From: Asterochloris sp. CNOR1
Lineage: Eukaryota; Chlorophyta; Trebouxiophyceae; Trebouxiales; Trebouxiaceae
Length of the DNA stretch: 64,000 bases
Reading direction: 5' to 3'
Assembly (NCBI GenBank): GCA_963969365.1
Contig: OZ017747.1
Coordinates: forward strand, 744,001 to 808,000
In this document: piece by piece, positions 1 to 12,020 of the stretch
How the letters are laid out: each line of letters opens with the position of its first letter
How positions within the stretch are numbered: position 1 is the stretch's first letter
Program-made: the position numbers and the translations under genes
The notes under the pieces: generated by a model
Seen by the model: only the letters and a program-made list of their open reading frames with translations
Database searches by the model: none
Told to the model about the DNA's origin: nothing

Positions 1-638
1 ACATGACCAAGCTGAACTTGAGAGGCAGCATGACATGCCCAGCTGATGCACTGAAGCATGAATCGGGCTGGAGCAATGCAGGCTGGCAACTCACGCATGA
101 CACAGCCCAGAACGGTGAAAGGCAAGAAGATCTGGATGCCAAGGGTGCAGCACCAGGACATGATCTGCAGGCAGCAGAGCTCAAGGTTGCAGGACGTCTG
201 TCGAGAAGCGAATGGTCGGCTTGCAGGTGCTGTTCAGCAAGAAGCCAGGCTTGCAGTCAGTCAATTGCAGCTTTCAGCAACAGCCTGTGTGCACAGTGCG
301 GTGTGCCAGCGCTCACCAGAGAGTCCAAGCCAGCCGTGGCCAGCAGCTCCATGTCAGTTGTTCTAAAGACAGGGTACAGCCAAGTCCTGCATTCAAAGCA
401 TATGTTCAACTGCTCACATGGACAACAACCAGCATTTCAGTTGGGACACAAGGCAGAAACCCCACCAGAGCTGCGAAATGCCGCCGACACGGAGAGGTGG
501 GGGTTTGTTGAAGACCTGGGGAAGGTACTGCAGACAGGCAGTAGAGAGCAGCGGTGAAGATGCACTGACCGTCATGAAGCTCTACCTTGGCAAGAGGGAT
601 GCAATTATTCTGTCACGAAGCACTCACAACAGGCCGCC

Positions 639-1295
639 CCAGACGCCTGCTAGTGGCACATTGCCAGCATTCATTCCAAGATGGATTGCTGGAGCATGAC
701 GCCAGCAGACAGTGTGGATGGACTTGCTGGGCCTGTGGTTTTTTGGTGGTCAAGCGATGAGGGCACTCACCAGTCGCGTTGCATAAATCTTGATTTTGCC
801 ACGAAAAGCAGCAAACACAAGCAGAAATATCAATCCAATGATGGCTGAAAACCAAAGCCTGCAGCAACCTGGGCATGGTGAGGTCGCCCCATAAGCATGG
901 AGCAGGCGCCATGAAACACAAGTTGACAGCACTCACGCTGTCGTGATCTGTGTATCTGAGACATTGGTCTGCGCAGGCAAGGGAAATGTGATTGGGCAGC
1001 TCAATCCATGACAATGCTGCAGAGAGAACACAGCAATGTCAAGACTACACAGCAAACCTTATAGCAGGTGAAGCTTCCTGTAGGTGCACAAACCAAGGTG
1101 TGTCAGCCGTTTGGAGCCATGAGATCACTGCAGCCAGGGCCCTCAATCACCTGGTGGACAGTCAAAATTCAGAAGCTGCTCTGAAGGCCCAGGAGCAACA
1201 GTGGTGGCTCCAGGTGCACTGGTGCTGCCATTAAAATAAGCTGGAGCTGGAGCCGGGGCTAGCTCCGGACCCAGCACGGGAGTGCTGTTGGACAT
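639..1295 (-). CDS. Possible membrane-protein 5' end (CSC1/OSCA-like?), partial
   Basis: Candidate exons on the minus strand are 1295-1151, about 1017-937, 858-771 and about 722-638; further exons would lie beyond the window start. The first begins at an ATG and encodes a Ser/Pro/Ala-rich leader (MSNSTPVLGPELAPAPAPAY...) ending at a GTGATT donor. The third encodes a clear transmembrane helix, WFSAIIGLIFLLVFAAF, followed by a basic RGKIKIYATRL stretch and a perfect GTGAGT donor. A short N-terminal tail, one helix and a basic YAxRL motif resemble the start of CSC1/OSCA (TMEM63) stress-gated channels. That comparison is from memory. The first two exon phases do not join cleanly with the third in my reading, so an exon may be missing or misplaced. 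Treat this as a lead, not a gene model. Confidence 0.35.
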
Positions 1296-2064
1296 CTCAC
1301 TACAGAATTTGGCTGTTCACGTGCAGACTCGACAGAAAGCAAGAGGGAGTCAACCAGACTTGAACAGCGTTTAGACGAGCGCTTGATGGGGGCCTTCCGC
1401 CTCGGACTGCTGTGCCCAAAGCGTCAAGGGAATACGATCTTCGGTGGAGCACAGGTCTCAGGGGAGCTCAGGGACCTCAAGCCACGAGCTTGGCAGGGCA
1501 ATAGAGGTCCTGAGACATGCGTCACATCAAGGCGGATGCTGGATCAGTTGCTCGGCAATCTACAATGCAGACCAATCGGGACCATCATATGTAAAACTAC
1601 AATAATCGTCATCAACAAGCCACAGCTGGGGGTCCTATGACAGTTCAGTGACTCAATGGCAGATAAACCATATGACAGCCAGGAGGCAATGGGGAGGGTG
1701 GCCCACGAAGTTTGGGGTGAATTCCCCAGTAGCCTTGTCAAGGATGGAGATGATGTTGACATAAAGCTATTTAGCAGCCTAGTTACTGCCCCAGCTCAGG
1801 TCAACCCTGACAAAAGCCCACCCTGCAATCAAGCGATGCCTTGTCCCATGACCTCCTCACATTTGCTGTCGCCTAGGCAGTGCTAGATGATTCAAGAACT
1901 GCAACACGGCTACTCAATCAATGGTCTGGTTGCCCAAGTGGGAACAGTGAGGGCAACAGAGCAAGATACGATGCAAAGGCTAGCGTGACCCATCTCATTG
2001 CCAACTGACTGACTTCTGCAGTTCCACCGCTGAGCTTTGGGCCGCGGCCTGGTGTAAGCTGGTG
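1296..2064. other. Unassigned stretch upstream of the candidate membrane-protein gene
   Basis: No convincing exon was seen on either strand. Short open frames here lack recognisable protein character or plausible splice sites. It lies between the stop codon of the reductase gene and the candidate ATG at 1295, so it probably holds that reductase's 3' UTR and the next gene's promoter. Confidence 0.4.
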
Positions 2065-4644
2065 TCATGGGATGATCTTCTCTGCCCTGAGCTCCTGGAA
2101 CTGCCTCAGGAACATGTCCCTGGAGTCGATCTGCATGCCCTGAAAGCCAGTCTGCCGCATGCGGGTCACATTGCTGAACCAGTCCTGCTCCTGGCCAAAC
2201 ACCCAGTCCCCAAAGGCCCAGGTGGCGATCTCCTGTAGCCAGCCCATGAAGTGCTCCTTAGCCAGCCTTCCACGGCTTGTAAAACCAACCTGACAAGACC
2301 ACCAGGCACCTGCCTTCTGGTACCAGGAAGCTCCTTGATCGAGCATCTAGCAGCCTCAGCTTCACGCGCCAATGCAGTGTCAACATGGCTCCAGACTGGG
2401 CCAACTTCTGCAGCAGCTTTACAGACAGCGATCATGCGCCACCTCTCAGGCGATGCCTATGCAAGAGGTCCATCTTCAGTGCCTCACATTGTAAGGAATG
2501 GGTTGCAGCCCATGTGCCTCTTGCAGTTCGGCCCATGTCCCCTCCTGGTCTGCCAGCAGGTCCACCATGCTGAAGTGCTGTGGCTCTGCGGTCTTCAGGC
2601 CAAACCACTCCCCCAGAATGGGCCAGACCTGCACATGCGTCAGCAGCCATGCTGCTCAGACGCCACTCGTGCAGCAGCCATAGTCAGCCTTCTGACGGCC
2701 TGGGCAATGTTGTGCTCAGTAAAGCCTTTAACGGACAGGTCACATCTTTGCGCTCTGCACATGCAGGCCGCACCCAGCCATGCAGCAGTGCAGGCAAGCA
2801 TGACACCTTACCTCGCTCCACCTGAAAACGTCGCCGTTGGACACATTGAAAGACCTGTTCTGGCAGGACTTCTGGGTGCTGCACCACTGCATCGACTCTG
2901 CCAGCAGCTCCACATCAATCACCTCCAGCAGGGCGTGGTAGGCCTGTGGCGTCCCCGGGAACCTGCAGGGTCATTCAGCTTGTTTGCTGCTCATGCTTCT
3001 GGCATGTGGGGCCCATGCAGAAGTCTGCTACAACAGCTAACATTCAGCTGTGCAGAACAGGTAGGTGTGCAAAGCATTGGAAAAGGTGAAACCGTGCTGC
3101 GGCAGATGCTTGACCACCATCTACAGGAGGGAGCTGCCCAGCCACGCATCAGAATGCAATACCTGAAGGGCAAGCCTTGGGCCTTGCAGATGCTTGCATA
3201 CACTGCCAGTGTCATTGTCAAGTTCATGACCTGCAGCAGCATTGGCAAGGGGTGGACTCATTAGCCCATTTTGGACATGCCCAGCAGCTTGCACTGCCTG
3301 TGTTGGAGCTGCAGATAAGCTGTGCCAAGCCGTGATACTCTGCAGGCACCCCAGAAGCTCACACTGCCTGTGCTGAAGCCACAAACTGGGTTGGGCCTGA
3401 CGGATGACCAGGTCCATGGTGCCCCATCTGCCACCCTGCAACATGCCTGCTGGAATGTCAGTGTGCACAGCAGCTGACTGGCCTGGGGCTTATGCATGCA
3501 GCACTCAGAATGCCTTCTCTTGGGGCAGTGTGCGGCTGCAGCATGTGTGCAGCAGATTGGCAGCCCACCTCTGAGTGCAGTAGTCTTCAAACTGCAATCG
3601 ACAAACACACAGGCTTGGTCAGGCTGCATCAGTCTCATGCTTTGTTTGACCGTATTCCAGGCACGCTCCCAGCTCAGGATGCATTGGCTGTGTGGCTGAT
3701 TGAGCACACGTAAGTCACCACCTCAGTAAAGGTACTCACGTTGTAGTAGAAATTGGGCGGCATTGCTCTGGGGTCGTCCTCCCTGCTGGGGGTCTTGATG
3801 GGCCCAATGTGGTTGCCTGCAGGAGAAGCCTGATGGCGGCCCATGTGCCAACTTGTATGGAATGGTGCGGGAATGGTGCAGGCTCAATGCTGTGCAGCCA
3901 TGGCTGCTGGATGGCCTTCGGGGGCCAGGTTGCATTAGACAGGGAAACAGTTAGCCTGACAGAAGCACTGCAACCCTTGCTGCAAGTCAAAAGGGGTGGT
4001 CCATGGCCTGGGCTCAGCAGACGCACCGTACCACTTGGTGCCAGACACGAAGTGGACATGCTGCAGCTTGCAGCCTGCTGCCTCAGCAGCCTCAATCATG
4101 TTTGTGAACATTGAGACATTGACTGCCACGTCCTTGCTGAAGCTGCCTGTGGACTGGTAGGCACAAAAGAAAAGGTGGGTGGCGTCCTTGCACTTGGCCA
4201 GGGATTCAATGGCCTTATCGCGGTGGCTGAGATCCACGCTTATCTTGGTGACCTGAGAGGCAGATGGGCATATCTTGGCATGCCCTCAGCGCAAAGCTAG
4301 CAGGACCTGGCGTGGAGCCTTCAGCTGCACAGGCATGGCCAGGCAGCAGATGACAGGGAACTTAGCAGGAAGTGATGCGGAAAGCTGACATGAGCCTGAC
4401 ATGAGCCTGGCCCTCACCTTGCTGCCAGGAGTCAGTGCGCGCCGTGCTATGCCATAGACCTTGCTCCACTCATCTGCACTGGCCTTCTCCAAAGCTGAAC
4501 ACAGATGGCGCCCTGTGACCCCTGATGCGCCTGTTTTGCGAGACACAGCTTCAATGTGATGCTGGCTGCAGGCAGCTTGAATATGCTGATGGAATGCGCC
4601 GGGCAGATGCACCCACCTGCAACAAGGGCCACCTTGGCCTGCAT
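2065..4644 (-). CDS. PRISE-type NAD(P)H-dependent reductase (progesterone 5-beta-reductase/iridoid-synthase-like SDR)
   Basis: Multi-exon gene; ATG at 4644 (MQAKVALVAG) and TGA at 2065-2067. In order it shows a split Rossmann motif completing as GASGVTG, the strand ATHLFFCAY, the helix NVSMFTNMIEAAEAAG, VSGTKWYG with the family lysine, PPNFYYN with the catalytic tyrosine, then NVSNGDVFRW and WPILGEWFG. The C-terminus (GFQGMQIDSRDMF...ELRAEKIIP) matches the family's end. These motifs identify the PRISE group, extended SDRs that reduce activated C=C bonds of enones using NAD(P)H. The substrate cannot be read from sequence, and algal homologs should not be assumed to make steroids or iridoids. 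All key residues are present and I saw no break. An in-frame Met at 4701 is a possible alternative start, but is less likely because MQAKVALVAG already gives a normal cytosolic N-terminus. IspE lies about 160 bp upstream on the same strand. Confidence 0.9.
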
Positions 4645-4806
4645 GGGATCTGAACCTCTGGTCACAATGTTTCTTCTGGTCACAATGACACTGGCTTGCA
4701 CAAAGTGGCAGGCTCCAGGCCAGGATGTGGTTCATCTAGGGCTGAAGTAATTAGTAACTCACTGACTCAGGGCAATTAGGTTCATTCAAACCCTGCACGC
4801 TTGATG

Positions 4807-7498
4807 TCAAGCAGCAATGGCAGCAGATGGAGTTCTGACTTGTGGACTGTACCACTCTCCATGTTGCCGGGAGATCAGCCTGGCCGGAGCTACAAAGAGA
4901 TGCTGCTGCTCCCGCAGCCATGCTGGTGGTCTGTCAGAGCCAACACACACCATGGTGCTGCCGCTGCCGGTCATGAACACTGCTGAAAAGCGACCTTCGC
5001 TCTCCTCTTCCAAGCGAGTCTTCAGCTCCATCAGCTCTGGAAGCCTGCATTGGCATGCCACTCAGCTTGAGAGCTCTACAGCAGTCAGCTCTCCTGCAAA
5101 TCATGTGCCCAAGCAGTTGTGCAAAAGGACACAGCCATTTGTCAGGCATCCTGGTGCCCATCAGCAGTCTGTGAGGGCTTGCGTAGGTCTGGCAGGCTGC
5201 AGCACATATCAGGATGGTGTAAGGGGTCACAGCCATGCCGTCGATGATCAACGCGAGGGCCCAAGCGGGGTTGGCAGGCTGCAGCAACATGACACAGGTA
5301 CCTCTCGTTCCTATACGTGCTCAGCACACTCACGTGTCAAAGGCGGGCTGCTCCAGGTCGTTCACGCAGAGGTCTGGCGTCAAGCGCCGCTGCCGGCACA
5401 GCTGCTGCAGCAGGTTGCGCCCCTCTGCTGTGCTGCGCCTGCCCAGGTCCAACGCTTTAAATATTGTGGGAGTGGCCAGCCCAACAGGCGGCTTCACCAG
5501 CAGCAGCTTTGTATCGAGCGGCAGGGGTAGCTCGACATCCTCTACTATCTCCCCCCTGCAGCAGATCACACCCATGCTCTGAAGAGGGGGACAGCAGCCT
5601 TAGCACATGTGCTCAACACAATCTGCAAAGCACATGGTGTGAAGCAGGCCTCAAGTCTGCCAAGCTTTCTCAAAGATTGCAAACGCATGGCGCACAGCAC
5701 GGGGGTGGCGTTGCTGATGTCCCTCTTGCCTGCGCTTATGAAGCAGGTGCCTGTCTGTTTCTCAGGAAAATTAGGATGATGCTGGCACAGGTATGCAGCG
5801 CCTCAGCTCAACCCAGTGAGCATCCCACGCAGACAGGTGCCTCACACCTGCCTGTGCAGTAGGCAGCACCCTGGGAGAAGAACACCGAGATGTCAGAGCC
5901 GATGGCGCCCGACCACTCTAGCAGCTGCTCGCTGGTGGCGGGGGAGCCTGCCAACTGGTTGGCCGCCCACAGGGCTGTCGCTGCATTTGCACTGCCGCCG
6001 CCCAGGCCGGCACCTGTACACAATGGAGCTATGAGGACCTGCAGCTCTTGGAGGCGCCGCTGGCTCTCTTTTCCATATCTGAGGTGGCAGGGGCTGGCAA
6101 GGTAGCGGAGGGGCTCACATGACAGCACTCCCGAGTGCATATCGGTGCTTTGTACAGGCCTGAAAATGCACCAGATGTTGGTGGGCTCAACTCACCATGG
6201 GGAACTCGCTTCTCCAGGTGCACTTCGAAGTGCTGATCTATGCCGGTCCTCTCTCTGAAAAGCTTGAACGCCTGCAGCAGGGCAAGTCAGGCAATGCCAG
6301 TCCCATTGATGGTTTGACATCATTTTGAGTGTCCTGCACTGCGTCAGGTGCAGCAACAAGGGCCACTCAGGCCTCAGTGTGTGGCTGCTGGACAATGCCT
6401 GCTGAGGATTATCTTTGAAAAGCTTCTCTCATGGGCCAGGCCAGGTGCAGCAGCAAGAGCATCAGGCCCAAGACCTGGCAACTAGACCCTGTCTGCGCCC
6501 TGTGCAGCCTGGTGGGCCGCTTACCAAGACACCCACCACATGCAGCCGTCTGCCTAAGATGACTTGTGATGTCGCTGCCGCTGCACTCACGTTGGGCTTG
6601 ATGGCAGGGACCAGCCCAGACTTGATGAGGGCAGGCTATTGTGTGCGAGTGTCACGGGCACCCAGCACCGCCACCTGAGTAGGCGCCCTGGGAAGAGACC
6701 TCGCTTCCGGAGGCAGCAGGCGCACAGAGGCAGGCAAGAGCATCACCTCACAGTGCAATTGCTGGGTGCTGTGGCAACAGGCCTCACTGTTCTTTGGCAG
6801 AAGGCCCACAGGCAAGATGTTTTCAAGAGCTGCTGCATGGAGCAGAGGCGTGACTTGAGTGTAGCCCCCATGAACCCCTGGGGACAACACCCCAGAAAGA
6901 TATTGTGTAGCACCCCAAGGGACAGCACTGGGCAATGTCAGAGAGGGCAGTCTGCCCACCTTGATCACAAGGTTGGAGTCATCAGTAGGGACGCCTTCCA
7001 TATTACAGGTGAGGCTGTCCTGCTGGGAGCCGGGCAGGACAGTGAAGTCCATGCTGTCACCCAGGTCAATGACCTGCAGCAACACACCCTGCTCACATGT
7101 TGCCATTGGTGGGACAACAAGCAGAGGGCGTGTGCTGTCACAAACAATTCTCACATGAAAGAGGGAAGCCAAGTCATGGTAGCCATCCTCCCGCCGGCGG
7201 ACTACTTTCAGGAACAAGTTGATCTGCAGGCATCAGCTTGTCAGCACAGGAAGCAGTCTGTGCACCTGGAGCCGATTGCTGCCCAGCAGGTCACCTTTGA
7301 GGGCGAGAACAGGGACAGGTCTGCCGTGGAGGCCTTCCCTGCCTGCGATCTGCATGCTTGTCTTCTGCACGGCCGCAGGCTCCGCCTGAGGTGCCCAGCA
7401 GATGCGCCATATAGCTTGGGTGGTTGCTGATTGCATTGCTGCTGCTGACTTGGGAGCATGGCGGATCTGCTGACTGGCGTTTGTGCTACCTTGCCCAT
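4807..7498 (-). CDS. ispE: 4-diphosphocytidyl-2-C-methyl-D-erythritol kinase (IspE), plastid-targeted
   Basis: GHMP kinase that phosphorylates the 2-OH of CDP-ME with ATP, the fourth step of the plastid MEP isoprenoid pathway. About seven exons: 7498-7305 (leader plus LFSPSK), ~7222-7152 (INLFLKVVRRREDGYHDLAS), ~7077-6960 (DLGDSMDFTVLPGSQ), ~6270-6197, ~6013-5848 (GAGLGGGSANAATAL, the GHMP phosphate-binding loop, followed by IGSDISVFFSQGAAY), ~5556-5338 (VKPPVGLATPTIFKALD) and ~5040-4807 (FSAVFMTGSGSTMVC, GHMP motif III). The first ~60 residues are rich in Gln, Arg, Ser and Ala without acidic residues, as in a chloroplast transit peptide. ATG at 7498 is preferred; one at 7459 is an in-frame alternative. 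The stop is at 4807. It is complete with intact motifs. It is divergent from the phosphatase-like gene that starts about 300 bp away. Confidence 0.95.
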
Positions 7499-7827
7499 TG
7501 GCCCATCAGATCCAAGCTCCTGCACTGCAACAGATGGTGCCGCACAGAATTAAAGTTCTCAGGGATTAGTCAGATAATACTGCAGACCTAGGTCAGATCT
7601 CAAAGTTGACTGGCATCATGCAGGCGCTTGGACAGCCTACAGTTGTCCCTGCCTGCAGGCAGCATGCCTTCGGCCAGCAGTGCAGGCTTCCAACCCCGGC
7701 AAGTACTGCACATTGCAGCCCTGCCAAACGCAAAGCAAGTCACATCGAGGCAAGGAGATTAATCCATGCAAGCTCTGCACTGTCCATCATATCAGCACCT
7801 CTGCTACATCTCTGAGTTGCCGCATGA

Positions 7828-9255
7828 GTGCAGGCCGCCTCCACTCAGGCTGCAGGGGAGTTCGATGTGGGCCGGGTGGTAGTGGACCCATCATTCAGGT
7901 CCACTCCCTGGGCAGCAGAGAAGTCCAAAGCAGGGTCAGACGACGGCATTGTGCACGTCCTGCTCGTCTCAGAGAGCAATGTGTGCCGCTCTGTGCTGGC
8001 TCAGTCCATGCTGCAGCAGCAGCTGCAGCAGGAAGGCCTCGCTGACCTGGTGCATGTGGAGTCCAGGGTGAGCTTAGGGTGTTGCGGCAGCCAGGTTGGG
8101 TGGATGCCCTGCACTGCTCTCATGACCTGCAGCTCAGCTTTGTGCTCAGGCTCTGTTCAGGGCGGAGGCATGCTGTGCCAGCCACGCACCTGGACTTTGT
8201 CCTGGACGCTGGGAGAGCAGATGCCTGACATCAAAGCTGTATGTGAGCCATGCTTCCTGTGCACATGTGCAGGGCACACGGGAGTACAATGTGGGGGAGG
8301 CCCCAGAAGCATCTGTGCTGCAAGAGCTGCAGCGCAGGCAGCTGGACCCACCACCCGGCTTCGCTGCCCAGCGCATGGACCCAGCACAGGACATTGTGCA
8401 GTTTGACCTGCTGCTGGTCATGGACAAATTCACGGCTGCTGACGTGCTCAGAGAGGTGAGTCAGGGGTCCGCTGCTGCTGGCTCCAGCTGGTCCAAGTCT
8501 GCTGCACGGTGCATTGCAGAGGGCCGGCTGCTGCCTGTTTGCCTCCTGAAAGGATCTGAGCAGTCATAACTGGTTCTGATGGCCTGCAGGTGTCCGTTTA
8601 CGAGACAATCAATCGCGCGCAGCAGTACAGCAAGAAAGTGCGCAGGCTGGGGGAATTTCACCCGCAGCTGGCACTGAGCAAAGCCCAGGATGGGCAGGAC
8701 ATCGATGACCCACTGTATGGCAACATGGGTGGTGCCGATGAGCAGGTGTGCTTTGCAGCTCTTGCTCACCACATTGTGGCCAGCAAGGGGTGTGAGGTGG
8801 CATTGAACAGAAGAGCTCATGCAATGGTGGGGCCTCTGCATGACTGCCTGGTGCCTGCTGTTACCTGCCATTGAGCAGCAGCAACTGCAGTCAAGGATGG
8901 CGAGGTCTTGCTGGGTGATGCTGCTACTGCTCACACTCAGCCCAGTCAGGCTGCAGACTGACCAGATGCTGCTGTCTGTCTGCTCAGCTGAGTGAGGCTG
9001 CAGGCTGAGCTGATGTCTGCTTAGCCAGGTGAGGGCAGAGACTGAGCTGTTGCTGCTGCCTGTGTGCAGGTGGGGGTGCAGCATGCGGCGGATGTGATCC
9101 AGGAGTCCTGCAGAGGTGTTGTACAGCTTCTGCAGCGCGCCCAGCAGCATAGCCAGGAGCAACAAAAGTCGCTGCGCTCTGCTCTGGCAGCACTGACCAT
9201 GGAGATGCAGGCCACAGACTGGTTGGTGCCTCCCATGCTGCAAAAACACTCATGA
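7828..9255 (+). CDS. Low-molecular-weight protein-tyrosine-phosphatase-like protein, catalytic Cys replaced by Ser
   Basis: Exons ~7828-8067, 8273-8455, 8590-8745 and 9070-9255, all phase 0, splice cleanly. The product reads HVLLVSESNVCRSVLAQSML, then REYNVGE, FDLLLVMDK, DIDDPLYGN and a helical C-terminus, the order of an LMW-PTP fold. In the phosphate-binding loop the family has C-x5-R (VCLGNICRS); here the aligned residues are VSESNVCRS. Arg and Ser after it are kept but the nucleophilic Cys is Ser (TCA). The general-acid Asp of the DP(Y/L)Y loop is kept. It may be an inactive, ligand-binding relative. The start is uncertain: there is no in-frame ATG in the first exon and an in-frame stop lies just upstream, so a 5' exon with an ATG (possibly around 7680, encoding a leader) is likely missing from this span. 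Confidence 0.82.
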
Positions 9256-9752
9256 AAGTCTGCCAGAGCTATTGAATCAGGTGATGCTATAATTGTCAGA
9301 CCATGCAATCATCACTTCAGACGGTGGGAGGGGTAGCATGTGGTGCTCAGCTGGCAATGCCATCCCATCTTCTGCTGCGCCCAGGACATTAGCAGGCTGG
9401 TCACTGAATGAAAGCAGAGATTCAACCCCCAATGATCCACTGCCACATTGCAGCAAGCCGAGCAGCTGATGTGCTACCAGGCATTCAAAGTTGTCAGGAG
9501 AGAGGATTTCACTTCAACATTCGGGGCCAGCAAAGCTGTCGAGCAATTGGGCTTTCTTTCCTACAAGCCCCCATTATGTGGGGCAGCAAAGCTGAGTATG
9601 TGCAAAGCCTGAGCGAGCAGCAATTATGTGCTCGCCAGCAGCGTCTAGCAACGGGAGCCCATCAGAGCGTCCAGCCAAGTGTGCAGAGCTGCCTCACGAG
9701 CTTGAGTAATCTATCGGTGGTAGGGGGGCCAGCTTGCTTGTGCAGCGCAAAA
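9256..9752. other. Convergent intergenic stretch
   Basis: Lies between the stop codons of the phosphatase-like gene (plus) and the RRM gene (minus). I see no exon, repeat or RNA gene. It probably carries the two 3' UTRs. Confidence 0.5.
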
Positions 9753-12020
9753 TCAGAGGTCCAGAGGGGGTTCGGGTGCCAGCCTGCGCTGCCTCTCAGG
9801 CTGCGGCTGCTGCTGCAGGAGGGCGTGCTTGGCTTTGCGTAGCTGAATTTCCAAGTCCTGCAGCAATGTGGTGGAGCATGAGCTGCATTGGTGAACATGT
9901 ACTAGAGAGCAATGACATTTGATGAATCGCGTAGTACCGTCTGAGCAATTTGGCCAACAGGAAGCGGGCTGCCCAGGGGCCCTGACGCTTCAAGCAGGCA
10001 CAGATACAGTTCAAGATGCTGTCCGCCAGCGCTGCAATGATGATGGACCCACCTGCAGACGGCGACCGTAGGCCTGGTGTGCCTCATCACGGGCCGCCCG
10101 GGCTGCTGCTTGCGCCTGCTCCACCTTCAGCTGCAGCAGCCCCACCTCCTGCTTCTGCTGCATCACTTGGGCCTGCAGGCGACGCTCGGCGGCCACTGCA
10201 CCATCCCGCGCCTGATGGGCCTGCAGCAGGGGGGTGCTGCAAATTCAGATGTGGGGGTCAAGTTCTGCCTGCCCTGAATCACTGTCCTCAAACCTCTTGG
10301 ATGATGCTTAATTGCTGCCAGTGTGACATTTGCTTCTCCTGTGTGTCCCACAGCAGGAGACCTTGCATCCAAGCCAAGAGCTCACTTCCAGCCTTGCTGC
10401 CCGCCGCAACATTACCAACACAACAGAATGCAGCATGGCTGCCCCAGAATGCACCCGTGATGCTGGCCATGCATGCTGAGGCCCTGCTGGGGCTCACCCT
10501 GCTTACAAGAGCATGGTGGACCTGCTGCTGCCCTGATCACCACCAAAGGTGGTTTGCGAGCACCAGCAGCACGTTGCCAGACCGTCTTTAGCTAGACCTT
10601 CCGGGAGCCAGATCCCTCAAACTCCAACAGAGGCCAGCCTGCCTACCCTGTTGATCCCTCAGGCTGCTTACAGCCACCTACAGCCTGCCGCTGGCCCCCT
10701 GCAGAGCTGTCCATTTAGATAAACCCCCTGTACAACCCAGCAGCACCTTCGCCAGCCACCGCCCTCCGCCCTTTTGTGTCTTCACAGGCAACCTGGCAGC
10801 CTCTGCAGCCATGACAGCCCACCTCCTGCAGTGCCTTGACCAACTGCTCATTCTTGGCCTGCTCTTGGGCCAGGGAGACCTGGTGCTCCTCCGCCTGGGC
10901 AGTCATGGCTGCCAGCGCCGCCTTCAGCTCCTGCTGCTGGCTGCCAGATCCCCCCTTGCGGCGCTTGGGAGAGGGAGGACCCCAGCCTGAGGGAGCATCC
11001 TCCTCGCCTGGTGCATCAGATGGCTGGCTGGCGTCCACATCCCCAGCAGCCTTGTCGTCGGCACTGTCGCTCCTGCGAGGCGGGGTGCAGGGCAGCTTAT
11101 CAAGGGCCTGCTGGCAGCTGGGCCGTTGCCTGTGCTGATGGGGCAGTCAAGCACGAAAACAATGTGGAGTGCAATCAGTGCAGCCTGCCTCACCTGCATG
11201 CGCTTGTGGGTGCAGACTCTGCCATATAGGGAGCGATGCCCAGATGGTTGGTGTGAACTGCTGCCTCACCCCTGCCTGTGCTGGCCCCCAGGCTCATGTA
11301 GATAGTCTGGAGCCAAACACTTTGGTGTTGTCAACTGCAGCAGCAGCTGCTCACCTCTGCACGCGGTTGCTGAGCGCTGTGCATGCGCAGTGTCCCCAGG
11401 CTGACCTGACACACAAGCGCACACACTTGGTGCTGTCAACTGCGGTCACAGCCCCTCACCTCTGCATGCGCTTGCCCAGCACTGTGTGGGCGCTGGCGCT
11501 CGGGCTGTCCCTGTGCCCCTGCTCCACCCCACCCAGCTGCTGCACGCGCTGCTCCCTGGCGCTCTTCAGGGTGACAGCCATCCGTTTCTTGCCGTTCAGC
11601 TCCCGGGGCGGCTTCCTGATTGCCTGGGCTGCAGCTGCCTCGTCAGCAAACTCTATGTAGGCTGACTCCTTCTGGGTCAGGCTAGTCTGACAATAGCGCA
11701 GGCGCACACGGATGACTCTGCACGCACAGCCGATGAGAGCTGTGAGATGCGCAGAGGGTGATAAATGGTTGGAGTCAATCAGCCACCAGGCAGCAGGGAC
11801 CCCACCTGCCATACTGCGAGAACAGCGTCTGAACCTTCTTCTCGTCAATGGGCAATGAGAGTGGCCTCTGCAGCCACGCGTGGGAGCACGTTGAGGTGCT
11901 TGAACACAGCTTGAACGGAGTACACCTCTGGTGCTGGTAGGTGTGAACTGAGTCTGTGGCTGTGTATGGGCACTCCTGTCTCACCGCCAAAATCGTGCGC
12001 TCCTCGACATTGCCTGCCAT
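9753..12020 (-). CDS. RRM-domain protein with basic linker and C-terminal coiled coil (La/LARP-like RRM)
   Basis: Exon 1 (12020-11985, MAGNVEERTILA) joins exon 2 (11867-11806, PLSLPIDEKKVQTLFSQYG) and exon 3 (~11722-11460, RVIRVRLRYCQ...ESAYIEFADEAAAAQ) in matching phases to give one RRM. Its spacing (RTxxA, FFSQYG-like helix, VRLR, AYIEF) recalls the RRM of La and La-related proteins, but I could not find a convincing La motif upstream. Next come an acidic/Ser linker with the basic patch PSPKRRKGG, a long Ala/Gln/Glu coiled coil (QELKAALAAMTAQAEEHQ), a second coiled-coil exon (QVMQQKQEVGLLQLKVEQAQ) and a last exon ending APEPPLDL with TGA at 9753. RNA binding and coiled-coil self-association are inferred from domains. 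A helical open stretch just upstream (12165-12040) could be an extra 5' exon. The intron below exon 3 carries copies of the exon 3 end. Confidence 0.75.
11187..11485 (-). repeat. Tandem copies of an exon 3'-end with its donor site, inside an RRM-gene intron
   Basis: The real exon end with its donor lies at about 11426-11485. A second diverged copy lies at 11321-11381 and a shorter third at 11187-11220. All carry, on the minus strand, an AAGCGCATGCAG-like or AACCGCGTGCAG-like stretch followed by GTGAG. Confidence 0.7.

Noticed and set aside
2251-3264. 337-codon open frame on the plus strand
   Set aside because: Antisense to the conserved C-terminal exons and introns of the PRISE-type reductase; composition is not protein-like.
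4817-5530. 237-codon open frame on the plus strand
   Set aside because: Lies opposite the last exons of IspE, whose motifs are clear on the minus strand.
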